DNA from: Candidatus Amulumruptor caecigallinarius
GTDB lineage: Bacteria; Bacteroidota; Bacteroidia; Bacteroidales; Muribaculaceae
DNA: 64,000 bases
NCBI GenBank assembly: GCA_023665575.1
Contig: JAMPDQ010000002.1
Location: 62,001 to 126,000 of the forward strand
Direction of reading: 5' to 3'
Shown here: positions 36,822-45,381 of the stretch, piece by piece
How the letters are laid out: each line of letters starts with the position of its first letter
Position numbering within the stretch: position 1 is the first letter of the stretch
The notes under the pieces: model-generated
What the model saw: the letters and a program-made list of their open reading frames with translations, nothing else
Told to the model about the DNA's origin: nothing
Database searches by the model: none
Translations under genes and position numbers: made by a program

Positions 36822-37043
36822 ATGGGACTCGGAAATTTTTTCAGACGATGCCTGGATCTATATTACGACGGATTCCGGAGCATGACAATCGGACGATACC
36901 TGTGGGTAATCATAATAGTGAAGGTGGCCGTGCTGCTGCTTGTGTTTAAACTGTTGTTTTTCCCCAATCTGCTTGAAAAAAACTATGACACAGATGAAGA
37001 GCGCGCAGACGCAGTAAGAGAGAATCTTATTCAGCGCCGCTGA
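36822..37043 (+). CDS. DUF4492-family small membrane protein
   Basis: Protein of 73 residues with one strong transmembrane segment (WVIIIVKVAVLLLVFKLLFF). The N-terminal YYDGFRSMTIGRYLW stretch is the DUF4492 signature as I recall it. In Bacteroidales this family often sits beside cytochrome bd oxidase genes; here none are adjacent in the window. The reading frame is open from 36771, but the promoter overlaps that part, so 36822 is preferred. Function is unknown. Confidence 0.75.
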   Translation: MGLGNFFRRCLDLYYDGFRSMTIGRYLWVIIIVKVAVLLLVFKLLFFPNLLEKNYDTDEERADAVRENLIQRR

Positions 37044-37051
37044 CACCACGG

Positions 37052-37100
37052 CTCCGTTTCATAAAAATTCCGCTTAGAGGCTGGTTCGTAAAATTTCAAG
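37052..37100 (+). repeat. Dispersed repeat copy after the DUF4492 gene
   Basis: GGCTCCGTTTCATAAAAATTCCGC is followed by TTAGAGGCTGGTTCGTAAAA, so two diverged arms lie in direct orientation. It starts 8 bases past the stop. Confidence 0.6.
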
Positions 37101-37141
37101 TCTTGGAATCAAAGACCCGCAACACAGGTCGCAGAGCGTGG

Positions 37142-38194
37142 TCATCGAAGAATCAGCATTGCATCTCCATAAGCGCCGAAGCGATACTTCTCCTTCACAG
37201 CCTCCTTATAAGCTTTCATCACAAGTTCATATCCGCCAAACGCCGCCACCATCATCAGCAACGTGCTATAGGGCATGTGGAAATTTGACACCATGGCGTT
37301 GCAAACAGTGAAATCATAAGGGGGGAATATGAATTTATTGGTCCAGCCTTCGTAATTCATCAGTTTGCCATTCATACAAACTGCGGTGGCAAGAGCGCGC
37401 ATCACAGATGTGCCCACGGCGCACACACGATGTCCGGAGGCTTTGGCATCGTTGACAAGATTCACAAGGTCATCACCCACAAACATCTCCTCGCTGTCCA
37501 TCCGATGCTTTGTAAGGTCTTCCACATCAATCTGCTTATAATTTCCGCGTCCGGAATGCAGAGTGAGGAAACCGCGTTCCACTCCTTTGATTTCAAGGCG
37601 TTTCATCAGCTCGCGGCTGAAATGCATACCGGCTGCGGGAGCCATCACCGCCCCCTCCTTCGCAGCATAGATGCATTGGTATCTTTCGGCATCTTCGGCC
37701 TCTGTTTTCCTTTTAATGTATTCAGGGAGCGGAGTTTCGCCAAGCGCATACAAAGCCTGTTTGAATTCCTCATGAGAGCCGTCGTAAAGAAATCTGAGTG
37801 TTCTGCCGCGAGAAGTGGTGTTGTCAATCACTTCGGCCACCATTGACTCGTCATCACCAAAATAGAGTTTGTTGCCGATTCTTATTTTGCGAGCCGGCTC
37901 CACGAGAACATCCCACAATTTGTTTTCCTCATTCAGTTCGCGCAAGAGGAACACCTCGATGCAGGCTCCCGTTTTTTCCTTATTTCCATAAAGACGCGCA
38001 GGAAACACCTTAGTATCATTGAAAACAACTACATCTCCTTCGTCAAAATAATTTATAAACTCCTTAAAGATATGATGACTGATTTCACCATTGCGGGCAT
38101 CAACCACAAGCATGCGGCATTCATCCCGATTTTCTGCGGGATATTGAGCTATCAATTCTTCCGGCAGCTTGAATTTAAATTGAGACAGTTTCAT
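37142..38194 (-). CDS. queA: tRNA preQ1(34) S-adenosylmethionine ribosyltransferase-isomerase
   Basis: Transfers the ribosyl part of SAM to preQ1 at tRNA wobble position 34, making epoxyqueuosine. It has 350 residues, typical. The start [19 protein letters not shown], then [12 protein letters not shown] near 60, then the [10 protein letters not shown] and [15 protein letters not shown] segments (the latter LHVGLGTF in many homologues), and the YGDAMLIL end identify it. truB lies upstream of neither promoter nor stop overlap: it is downstream on the same strand order uppP, truB, queA. Confidence 0.94.
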   Translation of the reverse strand: MKLSQFKFKLPEELIAQYPAENRDECRMLVVDARNGEISHHIFKEFINYFDEGDVVVFNDTKVFPARLYGNKEKTGACIEVFLLRELNEENKLWDVLVEPARKIRIGNKLYFGDDESMVAEVIDNTTSRGRTLRFLYDGSHEEFKQALYALGETPLPEYIKRKTEAEDAERYQCIYAAKEGAVMAPAAGMHFSRELMKRLEIKGVERGFLTLHSGRGNYKQIDVEDLTKHRMDSEEMFVGDDLVNLVNDAKASGHRVCAVGTSVMRALATAVCMNGKLMNYEGWTNKFIFPPYDFTVCNAMVSNFHMPYSTLLMMVAAFGGYELVMKAYKEAVKEKYRFGAYGDAMLILR

Positions 38195-38255
38195 AATTTT
38201 TGTTATTGTTGAATCACGACATTCTGATTGCCTCTACTGAAGCAGACAGGTGCCA

Positions 38256-38277
38256 AAAGAGTCTGTTTTGATAAAAG
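38256..38277 (+). repeat. Dispersed repeat fragment between truB and queA
   Basis: AAAGAGTCTGTTTTGATAAA is a diverged single arm next to the truB stop. Confidence 0.45.
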
Positions 38278-38991
38278 TCAGTTTTGCGGTGTGTCGGGAA
38301 ATGTGACCGGACCGTTGGTGATGATATTCACCGCCTCATCGATCTTGAGACATTGTTCCAGGGTGATATCCCCCACCCGGGTGCGTCTCAAGGCAGAGAG
38401 ATGCGCACCGGAATCGAGGGCTTTGCCAATATCACGCGCGAGCGCACGTATATATGTGCCCTTGCTGCACACAATTCTGAGTGTGAGTTTAGGCAGCTCG
38501 AGGCCCAGCAGTTCGAGTTGGGATATCTCCAACGGTTTAGCCTTCAGTTCCACATCCTTTCCCTTGCGTGCCAAAGAATAAGCACGTTTGCCGTCCACCT
38601 TCACGGCGGAAAATACCGGAGGCACCTGCATAAGCCGGCCGGTGAAAAGAGGGAGCACCTGCCTTACAAGTTGTTCCGTGACATGTTCATAAGGATATAT
38701 GGCATCCACCTTAGTCTCGAGATCGAAGCTGGGAGTGGTAGCTCCCAGAGTCAGCTCTGCTACATATTCCTTGGTGCCGTTTTGCAATTGCTCAATCCTG
38801 CTTGTGGCGCGTCCGGTGCACACAATCAGCACACCGGTGGCAAGAGGATCAAGCGTGCCGGCATGGCCAACTTTGAATTTCTTCACATTTAGTCTTCGCT
38901 GAATAGCACCTCTCAGACGCTTCACCGCGTCAAAAGAGGTCCAGCCCGGCGGCTTGTCAATGCCGATAATCTCTCCGCTGATAAAATCCAT
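38278..38991 (-). CDS. truB: tRNA pseudouridine(55) synthase
   Basis: Forms pseudouridine 55 in the tRNA T-loop. It has 237 residues, the compact form without a large C-terminal domain. GIDKPPGWTSF at 10-20, then the catalytic loop GHAGTLDPLATG with D48, then YVAELTLG and KGTYIRALARDIG near 175 are diagnostic. It lies between uppP (upstream on this strand, 230 bases) and queA (downstream, 83 bases). Confidence 0.95.
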   Translation of the reverse strand: MDFISGEIIGIDKPPGWTSFDAVKRLRGAIQRRLNVKKFKVGHAGTLDPLATGVLIVCTGRATSRIEQLQNGTKEYVAELTLGATTPSFDLETKVDAIYPYEHVTEQLVRQVLPLFTGRLMQVPPVFSAVKVDGKRAYSLARKGKDVELKAKPLEISQLELLGLELPKLTLRIVCSKGTYIRALARDIGKALDSGAHLSALRRTRVGDITLEQCLKIDEAVNIITNGPVTFPDTPQN

Positions 38992-39103
38992 AAGAAATTG
39001 TTTATATGTGTCAAAACAATTTAAATTTATGGCACACCAATTTTATTATATTATTCCGTAATTTTTTGCCATGTTCATCAGTCGCAATGCCCACATTGCT
39101 TCC

Positions 39104-39206
39104 TCATCACGGCCATAACCGAGAGGTCGCTTCCTCTGAGATTGAATAAATTATCTCAAAAATAAGCCGTCCTATTGTTGAATTCCTTTATAAAAAAGAC
39201 TCTTAG
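39104..39206 (-). repeat. Dispersed palindromic element, long copy C (one half replaced)
   Basis: Read on the minus strand it runs TAAGAGTCTTTTTTATAAAG, GACGGCTTATTTTTGAGATA, then TTTATTCAATCTCAGAGG and a CGACC/GGTT hairpin. This matches the copies at 50873 and 59281. The second inverted arm is missing; unique coding-like sequence (38 codons or so, DEEAMWALRLMNMAKNYG) follows toward 39050. It lies just past the uppP stop. Confidence 0.7.
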
Positions 39207-39223
39207 GCACAGATGCAACATTA

Positions 39224-40075
39224 TTACCACAACAGACACACAATCCCCATAACAACACAATACACAGCAAACCATATGAGTTTGCCCCGCTTCACAAGTT
39301 CAATCATCCATTTGCATGCAGCACAACCCACAATGAATGCCGACACAAATCCGATAATCAATGCAATTGCGCCAATTTCGCCGATGGGGGCGGCGGGAGC
39401 TGAAACCATATCCTTCACATCAAGGAGACACTCTCCGAGAATAGGGATAATCACCATAAGGAAAGAGAAAGAAGCCACCTCATCGCGGCGGTCGCCGAGG
39501 AGAATGCCGGTGGCAATCGTGGAACCGCTGCGACTCAATCCGGGCAAAACAGCCACCGCCTGGGCACATCCGATTATGATTGCATCAAGCCAGCTGATTT
39601 TCCTCCCTTTGGAGGCCGCCACAGGCACATCACAACCTGCTGCAGCATTCGCATTCCGATTGCAACGCAAATCCGAAAGATAGGCGAAAGCAAGCAAAAA
39701 AGCTGTGACACAAAGGCATATTCCCACAATCGTGAGACCTGAGCCAAAAATCTGTTCCACTTGTTTTTTAAAGAGGACGCCCACAACCCCCACGGGGATG
39801 CAGGAAACGAGGAGTTTGCAGACATAATAGAAATTTTCATCACGTCTGAATGTGAAAAAACTTTTGCACAGTCGGGAGAACATGGGCCAAAGCACAACGA
39901 GCGTGCTGCACACTGTAGCGGCATGCACAATCACATCAAACTGCAAATTATCATCAGAGGGGAGATTGACTCCAAGTATTTCCTTAAAAATTTCAAGATG
40001 ACCGCTCGAACTTACGGGAAGATATTCCGTGAGTCCCTGAACGATGCCCAGAATAAGGGCGTCTAACCATTCCAT
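39224..40075 (-). CDS. uppP: Undecaprenyl-diphosphatase
   Basis: Membrane phosphatase recycling undecaprenyl diphosphate to the monophosphate carrier for peptidoglycan and glycan export. It has 283 residues with about eight hydrophobic helices. The two active-site motifs are present: LTEYLPVSSSGHLEI near 15-29 and PGLSRSGSTI near 160-169. The frame opens with TTG at 40081; the ATG at 40075 (MEWLDALILG) is more likely. The DUF3098 gene lies 22 bases upstream. Confidence 0.94.
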   Translation of the reverse strand: MEWLDALILGIVQGLTEYLPVSSSGHLEIFKEILGVNLPSDDNLQFDVIVHAATVCSTLVVLWPMFSRLCKSFFTFRRDENFYYVCKLLVSCIPVGVVGVLFKKQVEQIFGSGLTIVGICLCVTAFLLAFAYLSDLRCNRNANAAAGCDVPVAASKGRKISWLDAIIIGCAQAVAVLPGLSRSGSTIATGILLGDRRDEVASFSFLMVIIPILGECLLDVKDMVSAPAAPIGEIGAIALIIGFVSAFIVGCAACKWMIELVKRGKLIWFAVYCVVMGIVCLLW

Positions 40076-40097
40076 AGTCAAAAATTAAAAGTGACAA

Positions 40098-40358
40098 TCA
40101 TTTGCTTTTGCGAGGCGTCCATATTATGGCGAAAGCCATGAAGAAGAAGCCGAGGAAAGTCAGCAAAGGCCCCACCACGATGCGGCGTGTGCTGAAGATA
40201 TCGGGATTAAACTCTGTTTGGCCGGCATTACCGCCACCGCTCATGAGTATGAAACCGAGCACAATCAGCAACGCGCAGATACCCATCATAATAAAATTCA
40301 CTTTTGTGAAAGGTCGCTGAGAGAGGGGCACCTTGTTTATGTTATCTTCTTTTGACAT
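40098..40358 (-). CDS. DUF3098-family small membrane protein
   Basis: Protein of 86 residues with two transmembrane segments (about 22-42 and 60-80) and a short polar linker (FNPDIFSTRRIVVGP). This is the DUF3098 pattern, conserved between ftsX and uppP in Bacteroidota. The position suggests a cell-envelope or division role, but no function is known. It lies between ftsX and uppP, on the same strand as both. Confidence 0.85.
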   Translation of the reverse strand: MSKEDNINKVPLSQRPFTKVNFIMMGICALLIVLGFILMSGGGNAGQTEFNPDIFSTRRIVVGPLLTFLGFFFMAFAIIWTPRKSK

Positions 40359-40377
40359 AATCGATTGTTTAGTGAAA

Positions 40378-40445
40378 TGTTGGAAGGATTGGAAGGATTG
40401 GGAGGATTGGGAGGATTGAAAAATGAGGATTGGAGGGGATTGGGA
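40378..40445 (-). repeat. Short tandem repeat of a GGATTGGGA-type unit
   Basis: Nine-base units (GGATTGGAA, GGATTGGGA) occur four times in a row, followed by looser copies, in the ftsX-DUF3098 gap. Number of units may vary between strains by slippage. Confidence 0.75.
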
Positions 40446-40450
40446 ACAGG

Positions 40451-41329
40451 TTACTTGAAAAGCCGGTCATAGTCTTTGCGAAGATAGCGCGTGGAGGCCA
40501 CGACGGCAGCAAGAGAGCAGAGAGCCATGCCGGCGAGCACGAGTCCCGCGGCCACCACACCAAACGATTCCCAACCAATATAAGAATCCAGTCCGGCCAC
40601 AGCGCTCTCCGAAGACACAAAGATTGTCAAAGCAAGCACTGCCGAAGCGAGCAAGCCGGAGACGGCACCGGCCAGCAGATTATTCACCACCACCGGACGG
40701 CGGATAAAGCCATTAGTGGCACCGACGAGCTGCATTGTGTGAATAGTGAAGCGACGCGAATAAATTGTGAGATGCACAGTATTGTTGATCAGCACAAAGG
40801 AGATTACAATCATCACGGCAACGATTATGCCGAGAATAATTGTAAGCCTTTCAATATTCTTATTCATGGAGTCAATCATTGCCGAATCAGGAGATGACAC
40901 CTCCTCCACACCGGGCACCTTCAGAATTGTTTTTCTGATTGTTTCGATGTTGCCGGCTCCGGCGTATTCCGACTTAAGTGTGAAGTTCACTTCCGGACTC
41001 AGGGGATTGACACCAAACATAGCTTCAAGATCCTCCCCGGTGTCGGCAGTCCAGTTTTTGAGAGCCTGAACCTTAGTGACAAGAGATACTTTAGATGCAT
41101 AATTTTTCGCCTTAATGGCATTGGCTATATCCTGTGCGCGAGCATCGGGCACACTGTCGGCCATAATCACGCTTATCTCTATGCGTTCGCGGAGGCGTCG
41201 TGTTTCGCGGTCTGCACTAATCCATACAAGCGCAATGATTCCCATAAGCATAAGAACCAGGGTTACGCTGACAATAGTGGTGAGATGTGCGGCGAGATAC
41301 GATATCCTAACCTCTTTTTCTCTTTTCAT
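40451..41329 (-). CDS. ftsX: Cell-division protein FtsX
   Basis: Permease-like partner of the FtsE ATPase, regulating septal peptidoglycan hydrolysis. It has 292 residues. The first helix is at about 20-42, an extracellular domain (about 45-160) follows, then three helices form the FtsX core, with VGATNGFIRRPVVVNNLLAG near 195. It starts the minus-strand run ftsX, DUF3098, uppP, truB, queA. ftsE is not adjacent. Confidence 0.92.
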   Translation of the reverse strand: MKREKEVRISYLAAHLTTIVSVTLVLMLMGIIALVWISADRETRRLRERIEISVIMADSVPDARAQDIANAIKAKNYASKVSLVTKVQALKNWTADTGEDLEAMFGVNPLSPEVNFTLKSEYAGAGNIETIRKTILKVPGVEEVSSPDSAMIDSMNKNIERLTIILGIIVAVMIVISFVLINNTVHLTIYSRRFTIHTMQLVGATNGFIRRPVVVNNLLAGAVSGLLASAVLALTIFVSSESAVAGLDSYIGWESFGVVAAGLVLAGMALCSLAAVVASTRYLRKDYDRLFK

Positions 41330-41432
41330 AGTTTTTTTCTAACAGCGCAAAGTTAATAAATAAACACCCCCTTTGTCAATAGTTTATATGAGTTTTTCAC
41401 AAATTATTGTTAATTTCGCGAAAGAATTAATT

Positions 41433-42731
41433 ATGGAACGGATTCAAAAAGCGCTAAAAGCGGAGTTTCACACGCTTGGATGCAAACTGAATTTTTCAGA
41501 GACATCCACAATAGGCAAGATGCTGAAAGAAAGAGGCATCAGCCGGGTCAATGCGGGAGAGTCGCCCGACATAATCATAGTGAACACCTGCTCGGTGACG
41601 GAGATGGCAGATAAAAAGGGGCGCCAGCTTATAAGGAGACTGACGCGCGAACATCCGGAGGCCACAGTTGTGGTGACGGGATGCTACGCACAGCTGAAGC
41701 CGGCCGAAGTGGCATCCTTGCCGGGGGTAGACATTGTGCTGGGATCAAACGAAAAATTGAGGATATCGGAATTTCTTGACACCTGGATGAAAGAGCACAG
41801 GCAGCAGATAGAGGTGACACCGGCATTGGACATCACCGAATTTGCCCCCTCCTGCGAGCGTGGAGACAGAACGCGCTATTTTCTGAAAGTGCAGGATGGC
41901 TGCGATTATTTCTGCACCTACTGCACAATTCCGTTTGCCCGCGGTCGCTCACGGTCGGGCCGTATTTCCGACATTGTTGATATTGCGTGCAACGTGGCCT
42001 CTGAGGGAGGGAAAGAGATTGTCATCACGGGAGTGAATATCGGCGACTTCGGCAGAAATACAGGCGAGAAATTTTTCGATTTGCTCCGTGCCCTTGACGG
42101 CGTGGAGGGAATCATGCGCTACCGCATTTCCTCAATCGAGCCGAACCTTCTCACCGAGGAAATCATAGAGTGGACGGCCGGCGAGGCCCGTGCCTTCATG
42201 CCCCACTTCCACATCCCGCTGCAGTCGGGGAGCGACACTGTGCTGAAACTGATGAACCGGCGCTACGACACGGCACTTTTTCGCAGCCGGATAGATCTGA
42301 TTCGCAGTCTGATTCCCGATGCATTCATAGGTGTAGACGTGATAACGGGTGCCCGAGGGGAAACAGCCGAAGAATGGCACAAATCATACTCATTTATTGA
42401 ATCGCTCGATGTTGCACACCTGCATGCATTTCCCTATTCCGAACGTCCCGACACAAAGGCACTGAACATCAGCCACACTGTAGATGCCGCCGAGAAACAT
42501 ATCCGCAACTCCCGGCTTATTGAATTATCGGAGGCAAAGCAGGCGGAATTCATAAGGCGCAACATCGGCAGCAAGCGGCCGGTGCTCTGGGAGGCCCGCG
42601 CCGCCGAAGGCGACATGATGCACGGATTCACCGACAATTACATACGGGTGGAGGCTCCGTTTGACGCGGCTAAGATCAACACGATCACCGATGTGGAGCT
42701 GACAGCCGGAAACATCGCAAAACACCAGTAG
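41433..42731 (+). CDS. mtaB: tRNA t6A37 methylthiotransferase
   Basis: Radical-SAM enzyme converting t6A to ms2t6A at tRNA position 37. It has 432 residues. The N-terminal MTTase domain carries C17, C53 and C84 for the second cluster. The radical-SAM motif is C157-x3-C161-x2-C164 (GCDYFCTYC). A TRAM-like end follows. The combination fits MtaB rather than MiaB or RimO. The frame opens at 41373, but MERIQKALKAEFHTLGCKLN at 41433 is the family start. The next gene follows after 2 bases. Confidence 0.93.
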   Translation: MERIQKALKAEFHTLGCKLNFSETSTIGKMLKERGISRVNAGESPDIIIVNTCSVTEMADKKGRQLIRRLTREHPEATVVVTGCYAQLKPAEVASLPGVDIVLGSNEKLRISEFLDTWMKEHRQQIEVTPALDITEFAPSCERGDRTRYFLKVQDGCDYFCTYCTIPFARGRSRSGRISDIVDIACNVASEGGKEIVITGVNIGDFGRNTGEKFFDLLRALDGVEGIMRYRISSIEPNLLTEEIIEWTAGEARAFMPHFHIPLQSGSDTVLKLMNRRYDTALFRSRIDLIRSLIPDAFIGVDVITGARGETAEEWHKSYSFIESLDVAHLHAFPYSERPDTKALNISHTVDAAEKHIRNSRLIELSEAKQAEFIRRNIGSKRPVLWEARAAEGDMMHGFTDNYIRVEAPFDAAKINTITDVELTAGNIAKHQ

Positions 42732-42733
42732 GC

Positions 42734-44287
42734 ATGACCGGGACCTGTTGCGACATCAAGGGGAAACCCACGGAAAGAGAGACGGGAGGGTGGTCGTCAG
42801 ACTTTCTGCCGTGGTTCACCATCGCCTTCACAGCGGTGGTGTATGCCTTTGTCGCCGTCAACATCCCCCTTGCCGGGGAGGAGGTGGAATTCTCACACAC
42901 ATACGAGTTTCTTCTGGCAACGTGGAAGGGCACGCCGGAGGTGATGAACATGCACTACATGAACCGTAACCCCCGAATGGCGGAGATGCTCAACACGGTG
43001 ATGCTCAATTTCGCGCCCGGATGGGTGCTGTCGCTTGTGTGGGGTTTGTTTTCCGCTGCTTTCTTCGGCGTGATGCTCGCCACATGGAGCAACCGCAAAA
43101 CAAACCCGCTGCTGAGGATGGCATTTCTGCTGACACTTGCCTTCGGGCTGAGATGGGACACGCTCTGGCTGGAATACACCACCTACGCCAACTATGTGTG
43201 GGGCTCGGCATGGGGAATCGGGGTGACGCTTCTTGCAGTGAGGGGCAACATCACCAGAGGGAGCAATCTGATGTGGCTTTCCCTGCCGCTCTGCATGATG
43301 GGGGGATGGATGCAGGAGGCCCTGGGGGCGGCGCTTGCGGCCGGACTGTGCGTGTATCTGCCGGCTTCGGGTTTTCTGAGAAAAGCCTCCGGGGCACGCA
43401 TCGGGATGGTGATGGCCATAATGGCCGGGGCGGCAGTGGCGCTTGCCAGCCCATCGACATGGACAAGAGTGGCCCACAACACACACCGACTCGATCCGGA
43501 GCCGGTGTGGCAACTTCTACTCTTCTCCGCATGGGCAACGGCGCCTGCCCTGGCCCTGGCGACATTCACCTTCGCATACCGCGGGGATACATTCAAAAAA
43601 CTTTGCCGGTCGACATGGGTGATATTCATGACAGGCTCACTGGCGGCGATTCCCATACTGATTGTTTCCGGATTCAGCGGCCGTCCGGGCTGGACATCGC
43701 AGCTTTTCGGCTTCATCGCCCTTTTCCAGAACATTTCGGCGATATGGCATCCGCGGTTCAGACCGTGGCAGATACCCGCCTCCTTCGCCATATTCATGAT
43801 TCTCGCGCTGCACTACAGCGAAATGCTCAGATGGCAGCACCGACTATACGGCGAGACGCGCGAAATCGCGGCGCTGGCCGCGCAGGCACGCAAGGAGGGA
43901 AGACGCGTCGTATACTACGACTACACACCCGACCCGGATGTGCCGTGGTGGGTGATGCGGAAAACACGCGGCTATCCCGATGAGGACGACAACCATTACC
44001 AGCTCTCATTCTGGTATGAAATCTTCCGCGAAAACAAGTATTATGCGGTGCTCCCCAAGGAGGCTGAGGGAATCGATCTCTGCAGCTTCCGCGGCAGGAA
44101 GGTCGTTGGCAGAGTGCTGCTTGCCGACACGCAGATGCCCGTGAGGCGCGATCCCGTGTCAGTGCCACCCTACACGCACTGGCTTGCGGATATCGGCGGC
44201 GTCACCTATGTGGAGACTGTGTTGCGCGCATGCGGAAACACAATCTATATGTATTCTCCCGAAGATCCGGATCCGGGAGAGAAGTAG
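42734..44287 (+). CDS. Polytopic membrane protein, possibly DUF6056/GT-C-like
   Basis: Protein of 517 residues with about ten hydrophobic helices in the first 390 and a soluble C-terminal part. The early acidic loop (GEEVEFSHTYEF) and the polar loop after helix 4 recall GT-C or DUF6056 proteins that decorate surface glycans, but I cannot assign it firmly. Codons are strongly G/C-ending compared with the genes on either side. It is followed by a family 2 glycosyltransferase gene, which supports a polysaccharide role. Confidence 0.6.
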   Translation: MTGTCCDIKGKPTERETGGWSSDFLPWFTIAFTAVVYAFVAVNIPLAGEEVEFSHTYEFLLATWKGTPEVMNMHYMNRNPRMAEMLNTVMLNFAPGWVLSLVWGLFSAAFFGVMLATWSNRKTNPLLRMAFLLTLAFGLRWDTLWLEYTTYANYVWGSAWGIGVTLLAVRGNITRGSNLMWLSLPLCMMGGWMQEALGAALAAGLCVYLPASGFLRKASGARIGMVMAIMAGAAVALASPSTWTRVAHNTHRLDPEPVWQLLLFSAWATAPALALATFTFAYRGDTFKKLCRSTWVIFMTGSLAAIPILIVSGFSGRPGWTSQLFGFIALFQNISAIWHPRFRPWQIPASFAIFMILALHYSEMLRWQHRLYGETREIAALAAQARKEGRRVVYYDYTPDPDVPWWVMRKTRGYPDEDDNHYQLSFWYEIFRENKYYAVLPKEAEGIDLCSFRGRKVVGRVLLADTQMPVRRDPVSVPPYTHWLADIGGVTYVETVLRACGNTIYMYSPEDPDPGEK

Positions 44288-44335
44288 GTGGTTGGGGATT
44301 GGAAACCGGGAACTGGAGATCGGGTTGATTAGCAA
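44285..44335 (+). repeat. Degenerate purine-rich intergenic tract
   Basis: GGTGGTTGGGGATTGGAAAC and GGGAACTGGAGATCGGGTTG lie between the membrane-protein gene and the glycosyltransferase gene. It is like the tract at 11171. Confidence 0.4.
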
Positions 44336-44342
44336 GAAAGAT

Positions 44343-45347
44343 ATGAAGAGACTGGGAGTAATAATATTGAACTGGAACGGCGCGAAGCTCCTCGAGCAAT
44401 TTCTGCCGACGGCCTCGCGCTTCACCGCATGTGATGATGTGGACCTGATTGTGGCCGACAACGGCTCCACCGATGACTCGTTGGAGTGGATAGCCGCCCA
44501 TTGCCCTGAGGTGAAGGTGATCGCGCTCGACAGGAATTACGGTTTTGCGGAGGGCTACAACCGCGCCATAGCCATGACCGACTATCCGTTTGTGACGCTG
44601 CTCAATTCCGATGTGGAGGTGGCGGAAGGATGGTGGCAGCCGCTGCTGCGCTTCATGGAGAACAACCGCGATGTCGGGGCGGTGCAGCCCAAGATACTGA
44701 GCCAGCGCGAAAAGCACCTCTTCGAATATGCCGGGGCCGCGGGCGGATATCTCGACAACCTTGGTTATCCCTACTGCCGGGGGAGACTTTTCGACGCCAT
44801 AGAGGAAGACCGCGGTCAATATGACGGCGGACCGGTGGATGTGGCCTGGGCTTCGGGGGCATGTCTCACCGTGGATGCCGCGCTCTACAAAGAGCTTGGA
44901 GGACTCGACAAAGACTTTTTCGCCCACATGGAGGAGATTGACCTTTGCTGCAGAATCCACCTTGCCGGACGCAGGGTGTGCGCAATCAGCGATTCGGCGG
45001 TGTATCATGTGGGGGGAGCCTCGCTCAACCAGGGCAACCCGAAAAAGACCTACCTCAACTTCCGCAACAACCTGCTGCTGCTACATAAAAACCTGCCCCG
45101 CAAATGTGGGAAAAGGGTGCTGTTTCTGCGGCGGCTCGCCGACACACTGGCCCTTGGATTGTTCCTTATAAAAGGAGACTTCAAAAACGCGCGGGCCGTG
45201 CTTCGCGCACACCGCGACTTCCGGAGGATGAAAGGGGCCTACACGCAGTTGCCCTGCCGGGATGTGCTCCGCACGCTGCCGGGAGCCGGAAAGAGCGCGG
45301 TGGCCGCACGCTACATACTGCGCAAGAAGAAACTTGAAACAGACTGA
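44343..45347 (+). CDS. Family 2 glycosyltransferase
   Basis: Protein of 334 residues with a GT-A fold. The opening LGVIILNWNGAKLLEQFLP is followed by VADNGSTDDS near 38-47, the nucleotide-binding region, and LLNSDVEV near 83-90, the DXD-like metal site. HMEEIDLCCR near 200 is the catalytic-type ED motif. The pattern matches rhamnosyl- or WbbL-like transferases, but the sugar is unknown. The frame opens upstream at 44184; the ATG at 44343 is chosen from alignment to the family start. Like its neighbour it is GC-rich. Confidence 0.87.
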   Translation: MKRLGVIILNWNGAKLLEQFLPTASRFTACDDVDLIVADNGSTDDSLEWIAAHCPEVKVIALDRNYGFAEGYNRAIAMTDYPFVTLLNSDVEVAEGWWQPLLRFMENNRDVGAVQPKILSQREKHLFEYAGAAGGYLDNLGYPYCRGRLFDAIEEDRGQYDGGPVDVAWASGACLTVDAALYKELGGLDKDFFAHMEEIDLCCRIHLAGRRVCAISDSAVYHVGGASLNQGNPKKTYLNFRNNLLLLHKNLPRKCGKRVLFLRRLADTLALGLFLIKGDFKNARAVLRAHRDFRRMKGAYTQLPCRDVLRTLPGAGKSAVAARYILRKKKLETD

Positions 45348-45381
45348 CAGTAATAATTTGAGACAACCAACATTTTGCAAA

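Noticed and set aside
40378..40445. CRISPR-like tandem repeats
   Set aside because: Units are 9 bases with no unique spacers, and no cas genes are present.
40369..40620. 83-residue minus-strand ORF ending in ILPILPILP
   Set aside because: It is produced by the GGATTGGGA tandem repeat and overlaps the end of ftsX.
42893..43983. Long ORFs (206 aa minus, 320 aa plus) inside the GC-rich membrane-protein gene
   Set aside because: High GC lowers stop frequency; the translations are His/Arg/Pro-rich and lack family features, while the 517-residue frame has coherent membrane helices.
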